A DNA stretch of 64,000 bases from Penicillus capitatus (taxonomy: Eukaryota; Chlorophyta). Each line of letters starts with the position of its first letter. Position 1 is the stretch's first letter. This document shows, piece by piece, positions 10,338 to 22,800 of the stretch. The position numbers were made by a program, and so were the translations under genes. The notes under the pieces were generated by a model. It had not been told where the DNA came from. It searched no databases and worked only from the letters and a program-made list of their open reading frames with translations. Where the stretch lies: positions 992,001-1,056,000 of the forward strand of contig OZ287697.1 in assembly GCA_965649825.1 (NCBI GenBank). The letters run 5' to 3'.

Positions 10338-10613
10338 TCATCGACGATGCAACGCATTATGGAGTTTCATAAAGAAATCGTCGATAAACCACATCATGCA
10401 CGAAAAGATCAGCATGACGATCAGAACAAAGACAACAGTACGGACAACACGCTGCGCCGCCGGCCAATGAAATCTCTCCCTCGGAGGAAACCGCAAAAAC
10501 GATCGAAATGTCTCAGGATCCCCATCTTCCTCCCTCTTCGGCACCCTCCCTGTCACATTCTCTGCCGAGAGACGTTGCCGTACCGCCATCTCTTTGCCAG
10601 CATACCATCCCAC
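10338..10613 (-). CDS. SecE-like single-pass membrane peptide (5' end unresolved)
   Basis: The carboxy-terminal part reads FHWPAAQRVVRTVVFVLIV and then one membrane helix ending in DDFFMKLHNALH. This is the SecE plan: a WP motif, an amphipathic linker, one helix and an acidic residue after it. In algae and plants such a nuclear gene would encode the plastid Sec translocon subunit. The amino terminus is polar and basic. An in-frame stop just upstream suggests an unresolved 5' exon, perhaps the transit peptide. The match is short, so an unrelated tail-anchored protein remains possible. Confidence 0.45.
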   Translation of the reverse strand: MGWYAGKEMAVRQRLSAENVTGRVPKREEDGDPETFRSFLRFPPRERFHWPAAQRVVRTVVFVLIVMLIFSCMMWFIDDFFMKLHNALHRR

Positions 10614-11030
10614 CGATCTCTTTCTCCCCTGTCTTCACCGTCACCTCACGTCTCGTCTGCGTGCAGACCTGACCTTCCACTGCGGGTGCAGCACGCTCCT
10701 GCCTGGTGATTGTCTTCCGGCAGGCCATAGCACATAGCTGCCGATCTTTGTCGCGAGTAAAGGCATCAGTAAGCGTCGCAGCAGGAGCGGAGTGATAGGA
10801 TCACAGTGTACGACAATAGCATCACCTTCGCGTAAAGCATCCGTTAAGGACCATTTGCATCATTGCCTTTGCGGTTCAGACTGGAAGCCATTTGATTTCG
10901 TGCGTTTTGTTTTCGAAAATTATTCTACGGACGCACGCTTCTCTGCTGAACCACGTAATAAAACTACGCACCGTCGCCAGGACGACCCGTTGAACTGTTT
11001 GTCGCATCTGCATCTCCGACCATCAGCATC

Positions 11031-12644
11031 ATGGAAGAAACCTTAGCGAAGAAAAAACCCAACACCTTGGCGACCGTTGCTGAGAACGAGCCTCCACAAG
11101 ACAGCGTCGTTCGAAGCGCGGGACAGGAGGAACACGACTCGGAAGTGGAGTCCAACAGTGGAAGTGTTGTTGAAAAGGACGCCGCCTCAGCTTCGGGGTC
11201 CACGTCATCCGAAGAGCTGTTGTACCTCGACGAGAGCGTTCCTGTTCCTGCCAAACGCCCATTGGACGCTGTGACGGCGTCTTCGTCGTCGTCGCCGTTT
11301 GGAACGGGACGGTCGGCTAAGCTCCCACCGCGAGTTCCAACGACGACCAATACCGCTGCGACTCTCCCAACCCCGGCGCCCGATTCGGAGGTAGTGGAGG
11401 GCGTGTTGCCTTCGCAGCCGTCCATTGTCCGTCGCATGCAAGAAACGAACAAATTTGACGTGGACCCAAAGGATGCACGCAATCTACTGCCGGGCGTTCT
11501 GCTCAATTCTGGAAGCCTTGATTTGGACGGTGTGATTGATGGAATGGAAGCGCGTGTGACAGAGAAGAAACGCCAAGAGCAGGAGGCGCTGTTACATCTC
11601 CTGCGTCAAAAGGAGCTGGAAAATCTCTACCTCGCTCAACAGCAGCAACAGCAACAGCAGGAGCTTCTCTTTGCAGCATCGGGGCTGGAATTGCTAACAA
11701 GTGCGTTAAACGAGCAATGCCATGTATCGCCTCCAGGATTTGGGCCATCCCAGTTTCAGCCGCCAACACAGCAACAGCAGCCTCCTCCTTCGCATCACCA
11801 CCGGCCACAACAGCAGGTGTCTCAGGACATGGCACGACATCCTCTGTTGCTTCAGCAGATGCTCGGCCGTCCACGTCACGGTCGAAGCGTGAGTGATCCC
11901 ACTTTTGCTTTTGCTGGAGCGTTGCAGTCGATGCCTCCTTCACTTGCTCCTTTTCATCATCCGACCCCTTCTGTCGATCCAGTAACGACGCTGCCTCTGG
12001 TGGATCAATCGGATGCTCTGGCATTCCTAAGTCGCCAAAATCTGCAGCCGCAGCAACAGCAGCCCGATTGGTCCACGCCTGATGTGACGATGCAGCCGAG
12101 CTTGGGTGGCAATGCTCTGCTCTCGATACCCCCCAATCCTGTGCCACCTGAGATGCCAAACGTCGAGACGTCGCCTTCCCAGAGACGACGAAGACACGGT
12201 CCGTCCAAATCTGTCGATTTTAATGTTCTCACGAAACAGAATAAGAACAAAAACAACAACAGTTCCGCGAAGGAACGTCATACACCGTTGTCTCCTTCTA
12301 CTGGCAACAAAACGACAACCAGAGCTGAAGTGAAGAAGATGGTCGAGTATCAAGCCAGTCTGGGACGTCCTACCTATGCTCCGTGGTTCAGAGATCGATC
12401 GAACCGCAACAGCACTCCCCGAGAGGGAGAGGTTCCGGGGGATAAGCCATCCGCCCATCATCACCACCGAACTCAGTCTCTGCCTCATGTTCATACCAGT
12501 CTGACAACAAATGTGCCAACGACCACGACAACGGCCGTGACACCAAGATCTCCCGATACGGCGAAGGATTTGCAGCAACCAACGCCAAAGTCCGCCCGTG
12601 TCGGGACGGGTGTCTTCTTCCCACGTATGCCAGTGCCAAACTGA
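11031..12644 (+). CDS. Gln-rich low-complexity protein of unknown function
   Basis: A single exon of 537 codons starts at the ATG after tcagcatc. Residues 1–130 are acidic/Ser-rich. About 135–215 form a charged helix (MEARVTEKKRQEQEALLHLL) running into a Q8 tract. The middle is rich in Q, P and H. The terminal third has basic patches and a short ordered-looking segment EVKKMVEYQASLGRPTYAPW. No catalytic motif is visible. It looks like a largely disordered regulatory or RNA-associated protein. The minus-strand ORFs over it are shadows of its repetitive codons. Confidence 0.6.
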   Translation: MEETLAKKKPNTLATVAENEPPQDSVVRSAGQEEHDSEVESNSGSVVEKDAASASGSTSSEELLYLDESVPVPAKRPLDAVTASSSSSPFGTGRSAKLPPRVPTTTNTAATLPTPAPDSEVVEGVLPSQPSIVRRMQETNKFDVDPKDARNLLPGVLLNSGSLDLDGVIDGMEARVTEKKRQEQEALLHLLRQKELENLYLAQQQQQQQQELLFAASGLELLTSALNEQCHVSPPGFGPSQFQPPTQQQQPPPSHHHRPQQQVSQDMARHPLLLQQMLGRPRHGRSVSDPTFAFAGALQSMPPSLAPFHHPTPSVDPVTTLPLVDQSDALAFLSRQNLQPQQQQPDWSTPDVTMQPSLGGNALLSIPPNPVPPEMPNVETSPSQRRRRHGPSKSVDFNVLTKQNKNKNNNSSAKERHTPLSPSTGNKTTTRAEVKKMVEYQASLGRPTYAPWFRDRSNRNSTPREGEVPGDKPSAHHHHRTQSLPHVHTSLTTNVPTTTTTAVTPRSPDTAKDLQQPTPKSARVGTGVFFPRMPVPN

Positions 12645-13309
12645 GGAGACCAGGGGGTGTGTTCGTGGCCAGATCAATAATTGTCTGTTTTGCATGACTT
12701 CAAGCATGATTCATTGTTGTGGGTTCTCGGTTTGTTTGAACGGGTGTCGCTGTGGCCTTGTTTTGTGTGTACCTACCTATCCGTGCTTGCTTGCCTGCAT
12801 TAAGTATACCGCAGAATCACTTTATAAGATCGAGTCCTTCGATTCAATGTACGACCATGATTGATTGGAAAGACGGTTCTGTACAGTCTGCAAAACTATC
12901 TCTGTCTGAGCAGAAACCAGAGTAGTTGTGAAGGAAAAGAAGAAGAAGAAGAAGATCTCTTCATGCCACCACTAGAAATTTAATTTTGTGGTTGTTTCGA
13001 TCGCTAGATGTCATCATTTCTTGTTTTGTTTTCAATAAGCCGACTGTCTACACAACAGAACTTTATGAGGACCCCTTTCCTGTTGGAAGACATGTTTCTT
13101 TAGCGCTCTTGCATGAACTCGGGAATCATGGAATAACCAAAACTGCTAACTGGCAGCGATTTGAGACGAGGGGTAACGGTGGATATATGAATAGCATCAC
13201 TGTTGTGAACCTTTGATGCACACGGCGACAGTGCGATGTGTAGTGTTGTTAACCAATTTAAGGTGGTGTTATACAATACCAAGCTTTAACAACTCTGTGA
13301 CCTGTCACA
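12645..13309. other. Intergenic, with AAG microsatellite
   Basis: No supportable gene. Bases about 12933–12955 are an (AAG)n run. The region is the shared 3' flank of two convergent genes. Confidence 0.5.
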
Positions 13310-16300
13310 TCACAACAGCCTCTGACCCAGGACACGTAAGCGACTGTACACAACAGACAGGATAAGTGACCCGATCAATCCCAGCACGCCCAGATCCAGG
13401 ACATAGGAGATCTCGGCCACCAGGAGAGGCACGAGATTGAGGGGCAGGAGTAAAAGCGGCATCAGACGGCTGCCTAACTGATCGTGGATCCAGAGAAATC
13501 GCAGAGAAGCCAGGAGAGATGGCGCTGATGCGATCAGCCCTCCGAGATTCCGCACGATCCACAAAACCGAATACCCATCGTCGTCTATCACACAAACAAA
13601 CAATCAGCGAAAGAGCGTGCCTGCGAGAAGCATAGCACCGAATCCGGGGACAGCACGTGCTTGGAAGACGTCCACGATTTCTGCTAAAGTCGACCACCAC
13701 AGACAAACCACCAGAGCCGCCAGAACAGGAAAGTATCGTCTCTTTTCGGCCAAATCTCGAAACAGAAGAGGATCTTGACTCAGCAGGAGCAGTATGGGAA
13801 CCACAACAAAGATCCCCACGTCTTTTCCACCTAAGCGTGCATTGCGTCATATCTATCGATCCATTCCACGTCGTTCATTTCTTCCGTTACCTGTGAAGTA
13901 ACTGTTGAGACTGAGACAGAGGATAAACGAGAACAGAGTGGTGAGGTTTCCTGCGATGGGTGCCCAGCCGAGTCCCTCTGCCGAAAGCCGACGCAGCATC
14001 ATCCCTCCGGCACCACCCATTCGCATCCTGCCAGCCACTCGGTCGAACATTTTGGGCGAGATCATAGTACTGAACATCGCACTCAGTCCTCCAGGACTGC
14101 AAAAGGCTCGGAATGAGGACGATCCTGACGACAGGGCGCCTGTGTAGCTGTGCATGCGTGGATCCCATGAGGTGCCAGAAGGACCGGCACTGTGTCCGCC
14201 GCCCGTTTTCAAGACATGACTGATTTTCAGCTTCAATGCAAAGGCAATCAGAAGAGACTGTGCCGCATAGACGGCGAGGACGGCGGATCGTCCTGCTTGT
14301 TTTCTCTCTGTCTCCATGAGCCGAGGGGAATCGGGGAAGAGACGCTGCATGTCGATCGGAACGGGAGGCAATGGCAATTCTGCCTGCAGGAGGAAGGTCA
14401 CGGGGAACAGAAGGGCCCATGCGGTGAGCAGGAGTGGCATCCAGGAGACACTGAAGTCAGAGGGATACTGAACAAGCACCAAAAATCCGCATCCCATGAT
14501 GCACGAGGCAACACAGAGCTTCTGCAGAATCCCTTGCCCTGCAAAGAGCTCCAATCCCAAGTAACTGCCAACACAGAGGCCACCCAACGCTCCCCACAGA
14601 AGTCTGGACTGAACAGAACGCTGGACAGGGGTATTGGATGTGATGGCAGCGAGACTGGTCATGATGGCAGCAACGATGAGCCACAGAGGCCAGTGCTCGC
14701 GTCGGGTCCATCCCATACCATACATCTCGAGATCATCCACTTCGTGATTGGGCACATGTCGTTCATCCCAGAGACGTGGACAGAGTCCAGTCGGGAGTTG
14801 AGGACAGGCTGCCATGCCCCGAATAGGCACAGGCGGTCTCAGAAAACACAGCAGAGCTCCCAAGGCGATCGATAAAATGAAAATGCGCCTGGCCGTTGTT
14901 GCATGGAAATAGAATCGATAGATGAGGGGAGCGCAGCCGATGGAGGCAATCAGAACAAGCGTTCCCAGCAAAAGACCTTCGGGAGGATGGGAGGAGATGA
15001 GTGCCTGGATGATATCGAAGATGGCCATGCGACCGAGTAGAACAGCCAAGATGACCGCTCCAGTTAACAGAATGCCTTTCCAAGCAGGGAGCGGCTCGCG
15101 TCCAGGTTTCATCAAGAGAAGGGGAGGCGTGACGGCCAGAGTGAGTCCCAGACTGGGAAGTACGAGATGTGCTTCTGGTAACAGCAGCATAGGGAGTTTG
15201 GAGAGATAGATGCACTGCAGCAGCCATCCAACCGTCTCCGAAATGAACTCTCGCCCGACCAGTCTACACCAAATCACGTTGGTCGAGCAGCAGATGCGAT
15301 TGGGGAAAGATGGCTGACTTTTTGGAGAACCAGTATCCGGCAATGGATGTGAACAGGATGAGGTAGGCGGGATAGATGGCGGCATCTTCGTCGTGCTCTC
15401 CTGCAAACAGCCGTTCCTCCAAGAGCGTCACGCAAATGGCTTGTAGGCACAGGAAAGCTTCGAGTCCTCTGGTTGTCAACGTGTCGAAGCTGTCGGTGAG
15501 GAGCAGTCCAGGAACAACGAGGGCCACAACTCCAGAGACGCCGATCAGTTGGCAGATGATATGGAGCGAAATGCTTCCGACAGTGATCTCCAGGAACCAG
15601 AAGTGGTGCCAGAGGAGCCAACCAAGAGAAGTGAGCGTCCCAGCACAGAACATGAAGTAATCTCTGAGCATACCGGAATCATAGAAAAGAGCGAAACCGG
15701 CAGATCCGAGCAAAGGAGCGACCATCATGAACAATGGCAGTCCTACAGAGATGCCGCCGGCACAGGCAGAGAGCACAAGAAAACAGGATCCCATGATGAA
15801 GCCCAGCTGACTCTGAAGCCACCCTAAAACACAAGAACATGCACAGAATACAGCAGATAAGGTTCAGAGGGGCAGGTATTACCTGCAAAGTGTGCACCGA
15901 TGACCCCCGCTTTGAGAAAGAGAAAGGTCGAGACAATGATCCAGTTGTAGGGGAAATCGAGTGGGATGTAGTTGGCGAACGAGTGGAAGATGACGCGACC
16001 TTCGAAACCCAAAACGACGATAACCCCTGCGATGGTGGCAAGGAGAGCACGGACGTATTGTGTGACCAAGGGGCTATCGGACACCCACCACAATCCTCCT
16101 AAACAGATTCTCGTAATTTGAGTGCAAAGGGAGAGAGCAGACGGGGCAAGAGGCAGATGAAGAGGACGGGGAGGGACCAAAGCAGTTGGAGACTCCAGAA
16201 ATGCTCAGACTGAAAGATGACTTCCAGATGACTTGATAGGTACATCAGCGTCGGAAAAACGCAGATCGCTGTCATGGACACCATTCCTTCAAACCTTCCC

Positions 16301-17017
16301 TGAATCTGACCAGGAGCAGTGCTCATGCCGCCCATTCCGGGTCCGCGGACCTAGCGAGACACGATCCTTTTTTGCCAGAATGCACATTCAGTACCGGTTT
16401 CTGAAAAGACGTTGGAAGTGGCTGCATGCACAGTGCATAAATGCAGCATCCGATGATCATGGCCGGAAATGGAACGAGGTCCATTCCGAGGGCCCCTGAC
16501 AGTCCCCAGCTGTGGATGACCATAGCAACGGGCAAAGCAGAGGCCACGAGGAGCCGTTCGATCGGCAGGACGAGCTGGGGATGCTGAACGAGCATCCATT
16601 TAAACTGCAGAGTGGCCCAAAGGCCAGTCAACAACAGCGTCGATCCATTGAGCCCAAGGCTTCCGAAGAGCAACCACAAAGAGCTGCAAAAGAGTCAGGG
16701 GCGGGTGTTTGATGTGACAGGTGGGGAACCTGTCGCGTTGGAAGATGGTCGAGATGATGAAGCCGACGTTGGCGGCGACAAGCGTGATCCACACCGAGGC
16801 AAACGCAGCTTCGCGCCAACGCAGGATGTCGACGGTGTAGGTGAAGATAGCCCCAACCTGTGAGGCAATGGGAAGGGCGGGGTCAGTTGAGGCGGCGTAC
16901 GAGCAAGATGCCGGAGACAAATTTGCCGGCGTAGCTGCCGAGAATGATGAGACTTGGCAGCAGCGCAACGGCCACGCGGTCGTTGTACTTGAATGGATTT
17001 GGACTGTAGCGTGCCAT
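13310..17017 (-). CDS. NEF1-like multi-pass plastid membrane protein
   Basis: The start ATG is at 17017, and MARYSPNPFKYNDRVAVAL mirrors the family opening. Introns resolved: 16900–16858, 16729–16684, a 44-nt intron giving KPVRGPGMG, one before GLWWVSDSP, one after AHFAG, one giving FTGGKDVG, and a 36-nt GC–AG intron at 13620–13585; a junction near 15260 is unresolved. About 1,000 residues with many membrane helices. Family hallmarks visible: TGLWATLQFKW, GRVIFHSFANYI, VPGLLL, EEDRxY-like EHDEDAAIYPAYL, EGLGWAPIAGN, RDLAEKRRYFPV and the ending VLGLIGSLILSVVYSRL. Arabidopsis NEF1 (No Exine Formation 1) is a plastid integral membrane protein; its biochemical role is not settled. TGATGTGAC lies 51 bp upstream. 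Confidence 0.85.
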
Positions 17018-17067
17018 GGATGACGACAAATACAACTGCTGGAAAAGGATTCGGCGCAGTTGTAGAC

Positions 17068-17076
17068 GTCACATCA
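17068..17076 (-). promoter_or_regulatory. TGATGTGAC motif upstream of NEF1-like gene
   Basis: Exact 9-mer on the gene's strand, 51 bp before the start codon at 17017, within gacgtcacatcatgatgg. Confidence 0.45.
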
Positions 17077-17494
17077 TGATGGGACGTCACAAACGCATAA
17101 TGCAGTTTCCTGGTGTTTTTCACTTTTACAGCGACGCAAGATGCATTGTCTGTTTCTCTGGTGTGCTTTTTTATGCGGTAGAGATGATTAGAAGCGGACA
17201 AGCTTGTCATTGAATCAAGTGTGTATCAGGGAGGCGTCATGTTAAAGGTGTAAATTGTCAGTTTGAACTTCTGTGGAAATTGGACGTCACATCGGGCGGG
17301 ATGTGCATTCGGTAGTTATTGTATAGATTCGCACCATTTTGAATGGTATCGACCTGTCTAGAAGATGCCAATTCACCTACTACACTCACCGCAAGCACGA
17401 CGCTCTGTTGAAGAGGTAATTTGCGTTTGGTATTTTGTTTCTTCTCGAGTCTCTATCGCCGACAATCAACCGTCTGCGCTCTCCGAGTGCTGGG

Positions 17495-18691
17495 ATGTGG
17501 CCTAAAGATTCTATTCTCTTGTCGACCGTGACCATCACTTTGCTGATGGCGACCAGACCGAGTCGCATTTCTGCTCAGTCTACAAGAAGAAACGGATCGA
17601 TGCAAACGCAGGAAGACGCTAGTGAGGGTGCCTCGAAGACCAACGCTTCCTCGGCAAGCACTGCTCGCGATTTCTGTTCCATTTCGCACTCGGTCGAGTC
17701 CGAACGACTTTGGGAGACAGTAAGAAAGGCAAGGGTCAGTGCACAGAGCCGACCATGCTGCACGTCATGGGGATATGGTCGAGTCGACTGCTTCATCCGA
17801 GGACCGAAATCGAACGTCATGCACATTTCCATTGACAAGGGTGTCTACAGCGAATGGGAGGATCTCGGCGGTGTGATCGTCGACGAGATCGAATGCGTCA
17901 GTCGTGACGTCGGCATCATCGACGTCCTGGTGCTGGGCACCAACATTGCACTTTGGGTCAAGACATTCTCCGATGGAAAATGGAGCGACTGGGAGTCGTC
18001 GGATGGAAAACTGCTGGAGGTGCCTTGCTGTGTTGCCCGAACGTCCAAAACCGTCAACTGTGTTTACAGAGGAACGAACAACAAAGGCTACCACATTGAA
18101 GCTGTCAATGGCACATGGGGAGAACACGAAGACCTGGGAGCGAACTTGTTGTTCGGCCCTTTTGGATGTACGTCGCTGCACGAGGACCACTTCACCGGCT
18201 TCGCTAGCGGAATGAACTTGAACCTCTTTGAAAGATACACGTTTTTCTCGGATGGATGGCCGGACGACTATAGCCCTCGCAACGGTCTGGTGAAAGGTCG
18301 CCCATCCGTGACGACGTGGAATACGGACAGAAAGACGCCGAACACGAGCCGAATGGACGTTTTCACCTTGGGCGTTAAAACGAACAGCGTCATGCAAAGG
18401 ACCTTCGATGGGACATGGCACGAATGGATCGATCTGGGAGGTGTCTTTGATTCGTCACCCGAGTGTGTGACGACTCGTATCGGCAAGATCCACTGTTTTG
18501 CCGTCGGTGAAGGATCTTATCTCTACAGTAACGCATTAAACGGGACGACATGGACGGGATGGAAGAGGACGTCCTACGGTTACTTCATGGAGACTCCTGC
18601 TTGCGTTGTCTCCAACTGTGACGAGATCACGTGCGCCGCCAGGAGATTTAACCAAAAAGTCATCTTTATTACTAACACCGTGGACGATTGA
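17495..18691 (+). CDS. Secreted PLL-like lectin (single copy, L4)
   Basis: A single exon of 398 codons from the ATG at 17495. MWPKDSILLSTVTITLLMAT is signal-peptide-like; the frame is open 20 codons further upstream, but that would bury the signal. A Ser/Asn stem of about 75 residues is followed by seven propeller repeats starting SRPCCTSWGYGRVDCF. Blade 5 has an extra loop (TDRKTPNTSR). The opening of the propeller is nearly identical to copies at 1450–1650 and 36100–36330, while the rest is clearly diverged, which indicates gene conversion. No 3' hairpin of the L1/L3 type is present. Confidence 0.75.
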   Translation: MWPKDSILLSTVTITLLMATRPSRISAQSTRRNGSMQTQEDASEGASKTNASSASTARDFCSISHSVESERLWETVRKARVSAQSRPCCTSWGYGRVDCFIRGPKSNVMHISIDKGVYSEWEDLGGVIVDEIECVSRDVGIIDVLVLGTNIALWVKTFSDGKWSDWESSDGKLLEVPCCVARTSKTVNCVYRGTNNKGYHIEAVNGTWGEHEDLGANLLFGPFGCTSLHEDHFTGFASGMNLNLFERYTFFSDGWPDDYSPRNGLVKGRPSVTTWNTDRKTPNTSRMDVFTLGVKTNSVMQRTFDGTWHEWIDLGGVFDSSPECVTTRIGKIHCFAVGEGSYLYSNALNGTTWTGWKRTSYGYFMETPACVVSNCDEITCAARRFNQKVIFITNTVDD

Positions 18692-19871
18692 GTCGCCACT
18701 TTTACATTTCCTTGCACATATGACTCTTTGAACATCCGCCGTTCACAAGTTGTGTAGCCTCTTCTTTGAAGTGTATGTCAGATGAATGAAAGAAACGCCT
18801 AATTTGCTTGTATTCTCAAGAAGTGGATAACATTTGCTTTAAAAAGACTTCGAAGAACCGCAATCGTCGAGCAATGCATCTACCTATGGTAAGAGGATCG
18901 TCGTGCAAAAGCGCAGACAATTCTGTTGTATGCGTCTGTCACAACTATGGGATAATTACTGGGATGAAAAGATAGACGAAGAAACTCGATAAGGCGTCGA
19001 CAAGGTGTTTTTATTGTTGACTATTCAAAAAGAATGCGCGAGTTGTTTGACAGCGTCCATAGTTAATCAGTCACTATGACCACGCAGTTCCCCGCGAGAC
19101 TCGTATCCGACAAGGCCGACGTCGGGGTCAGGTACGCAAGATTGTTTAAAAATTTGCTTCTGGACAATAGACCTCCACGCCGAAACCGGATGGTCAACTA
19201 ACGGATTGGTCTGCCGCTTTGGTTTTACGTAGCGATATAGGTATGACAACACGCGATTTCCTTTGCCCGTCCGTAATAGAAGTATTGCTCGTCGCGTCCT
19301 CAAACGAATTCTGAGGAATTGTGCATAGTTTTGATCAAAGGCGAAGAATCGACCTGTTTTCGTTGTCTGTATTGTGTCTCAAGATAGGTAGCTACTTGGA
19401 CATCTTTGGATGTCACTGTCGCGTGCCGGCTTGTCCACACTCACTTCGTTCAAAAGAGATTTCTGGCGTGTTACACAGTTAGTTCCACGTAGCTGTCTAA
19501 ATGAAAACGGCGTCGTTTGCCGGCATCGAGATGTAGCTGTTGCTCCGGGTGATCAAGTGAAATCTCTTCAGACGTCTCGAACAGGCTTTGCGGCGGATCT
19601 GTTCACACCCATACCGGACAGGATTCATAAAGAGTCTATTACAAGGCATCGTTAACGATTGCACAGACGTAAATTTCTTTTAAGCGTTTAACAACACAAC
19701 ATCGATATTGGCCAGAATGAAAGACACAGTAGAGAACAAAAGAGGATCATTTCGGTTGGATGCCAAGAGATACTGTTGGTCGACTCCTGTACAGAAAGGT
19801 AGCCGAAATTCCTAAGACCGTTGTTCATTGCGCGGTCATGTTTCTGATGGTAAACTGGAGAAGGTGCCTCC
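18692..19871. other. Intergenic, with lectin-tail relic
   Basis: No intact gene. On the minus strand 19076–19140 encodes PDPDVGLVGYESRGE, matching the diverged tail of the broken lectin at 6490–6560. It is a small relic of that gene family. Confidence 0.45.
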
Positions 19872-22800
19872 TTAAGATTCAGGGAATACACAACGCAACA
19901 CACGTGTGTATTGGTATCTGATCCACACGGTCAGAACGCGCAGCGTCCCAGCAGAAGGACCAATCAGGGTGCCCTCGTCGTACATGCGCAACTTCAAATA
20001 TTCAACCCAGTAACCCATAAGAACACGAAGAAAAAGCAATAGTGCGATGATGTTGACAGAACCACAGAAGGCACTAAGCATTGAACGAGTCCATTTCGAT
20101 GTCAACGTCTTATTCCTCATAGCCACAGTGACGAGTGTCGTCAGGAGAGATACAAACAGGGAACCAGCTTCGATCTCGTTCAGAGCACTGAAACTTTTGC
20201 GATAGGGCTTCACCACGATCTGTGCTTGCGAGGCAAACGTGATGAATGCACCAGCAGCTACGACGGGCAATTGGCTGTCAAAGCGTTGAGCGCAGAAGAC
20301 CAGAAAGGCAATGGCGATCTTCCTGATCACGATCGCAACTTCCCAGTAAGAGCGTTTGCCGAGCTTATAGCTACGGTAGAGAAATCCTGTGGTTTGATAG
20401 ACCCAGCTTTTGGTACACGTGAGTTGGTCTTGTGAAGATCCGAGAGCAAGAACAAAGAAAAAGAGCAGTCCGCCGTAGACAATACCGACAAAGGGCCAGA
20501 TCGAACTCACCAACACCAGATGGTCCTGTTCGAAGCATTCCAGACTCGTGTCCACTGCCCAGTACCTGATGACTGCTTCCTTCGATTCTTCCGTATCGTA
20601 CACTTTGACACAGAGGACGGTACTGAGGGCGATTTTCATGACTGGCACCGAGGTAAGGTACCAGAGGACCATGACGGACAGTAGACATCTCTTCGCCACA
20701 TAATGTATCGGTTTGCACACCGAAGCGAATACGGCAACGGACATCCAGAAGAGAGCAAGGATCGTAAAGATCAGGGCGGGAATGACGAAGACAGTGATGA
20801 ACAGGGCGACGACTGTTCGATGGTGCGATGTTGGCGCCGATTTCCCTTCCTCGCTCAGGCACATGATCGTGCGCGGGAGGCTTTCGGATGCAAGGCCACC
20901 AAGGAACTCTACACGATTTTGCCATACAGCTGTGAGGATGCAGGTATATCGATCACATACCTAATGCCTCGGCGATATCGAGCAAACTTCCTGTCCAACT
21001 GACGTCCGCCGATACGATCAGGACCGTCACTTGAATGTAGGATAGCGTGATCTGAAGCAGCAGAACTGATAAGAGAATAGGTTTGGCAAACAGTTTTCCA
21101 CCTTGAGCATCTCGGCGGCCTTCCACTGTGCCAGTACTTTGTCGTTGGCTGGCATTCCATCTTCTTGCTCTTGCTCGCGGACGTTTTCGATGTCCGTTTC
21201 AGGAGACTGCGAACGCGCTTCTTCTACTCTTTCATTGGGTGGAAGAGTAGAGAGTTCAATGCAGGGATACCGTCTTCCGTTACCTCTAAGCGTCGAGCGT
21301 CTGCAGACCACCGCATTCAGCGTGCCTCTGATGGTAATGGCTGACAAGCTAAGCAAAACTGCGGCGGACAAGGATATCAAAAGCACATTGCCAGACGACG
21401 TTGGACACTTTTCGCACTTGGACGACAGAGATCTGCCGTATCCTGCCTTACACGAACCACACAGGGGACCAGAATGACCCTGAACGCAATGACAGATCGC
21501 AGGAGATTCCATACAAAGACGGATCAAACTTGCCTCTTCACACTGTGCCTGTTGGTAGTCCTCGATTTCCTTGTTGCTGATGTTGCAGTTGTAAATGTTC
21601 TCTGACATCGCCCGCAGAGTGGTGGTTCTGTTTTTGCCATCACATGCATGGGTCGTCAGACATCTCTGGATGTGCGGAGAGCACGGCGAACTGTTCCAGT
21701 ACCTTTCTTTCGGAACGATCACTTTCGTTGTACAGTTCCCGTTGTCGGGGCATGGCTCACATTCCGTCGCACTGGTGTTAAAATTGTAGCTGGTACTGCT
21801 GCAGGGCTCGCAAAATGTGCCATCTCTTAAAGAGGCTTCGCCAATCGTACAGTTCTGCACAGTGACATTGATCTCTTCCTCTTTTAGAATGTCTTCATCA
21901 GAATTGATGAGAACGGTATAGTTTCCAGGCTTCGCAAATCCAGTCACGTTGAGTTCTGTAGAAGGAGAGCCCAAAAGGATTGTCTGATTTCCCGAGAAGA
22001 GGCTGTTTGGAGATGAGATGGTGCTGGAAACCACGTGGCCATTCCTTCCCACCGCAGGACCTTGATCAAAACCATCTCGGATCTCCAGACTGATGGAGAG
22101 GGGCGATCCGCTTCTGTATATGTACGAGCCATCCTCCTCTGAACCTGTGATGCCCCTTTCATTGACGGTCACGTTGACTTGTGATGCGAACGAAGCAACG
22201 ACATGACCATATGTTTCGGCCGTGTTGCCTATCCACCATGGACAGATGGTTTTTGTCAGATCGAAGGCTTCTGCCAGTAACAACGATGAATTCTCAGCGC
22301 CATCGTCTGTCTCACTGTCACAAATGACACCAACGTTCACAGAGCTGCTCGTGAAGATGGCGCCTCCTGCATAATCAGCGCTGTTGTTCACGAACGTCGT
22401 GTTCAGCATAGTGACGAGGAAGCAGTCGGAGTGGCCCTCCGAACAGTTGAGGGGTCCACTGCTGTTTTTTACATACAGGCCACCTGATAAAACATATCGA
22501 ATGCATCAGAGACCGGCTGCGGATCCTCACCTCCTAGACGAGCTGTGTTGTCCTGCACGATGGAGTGATCAAGCTGAACTGTGAGCATTGCCGCGTTTAC
22601 GGATTCGAAGGAGAATCCTCCGCCCGTTGAATTGGCAGAGCATTCGGTGACGCTGAGATGATCCCCTTTGAAGAGACTGTCGGAGAGGAAAACGGCTCCT
22701 CCATTCGTTGCGTTTCCATTCGTCATGTTGGTGTGCTCCAGATCGACAGAGCTGTTCGAGATGGCTGCGATGAACCCGCCGTCGTCTTCTGCGCTTCCAC

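Noticed and set aside
9828-10709. 293-codon Ser/Pro/His-rich plus-strand ORF
   Set aside because: Low-complexity composition, and antisense to the SecE-like frame, which has recognisable structure.
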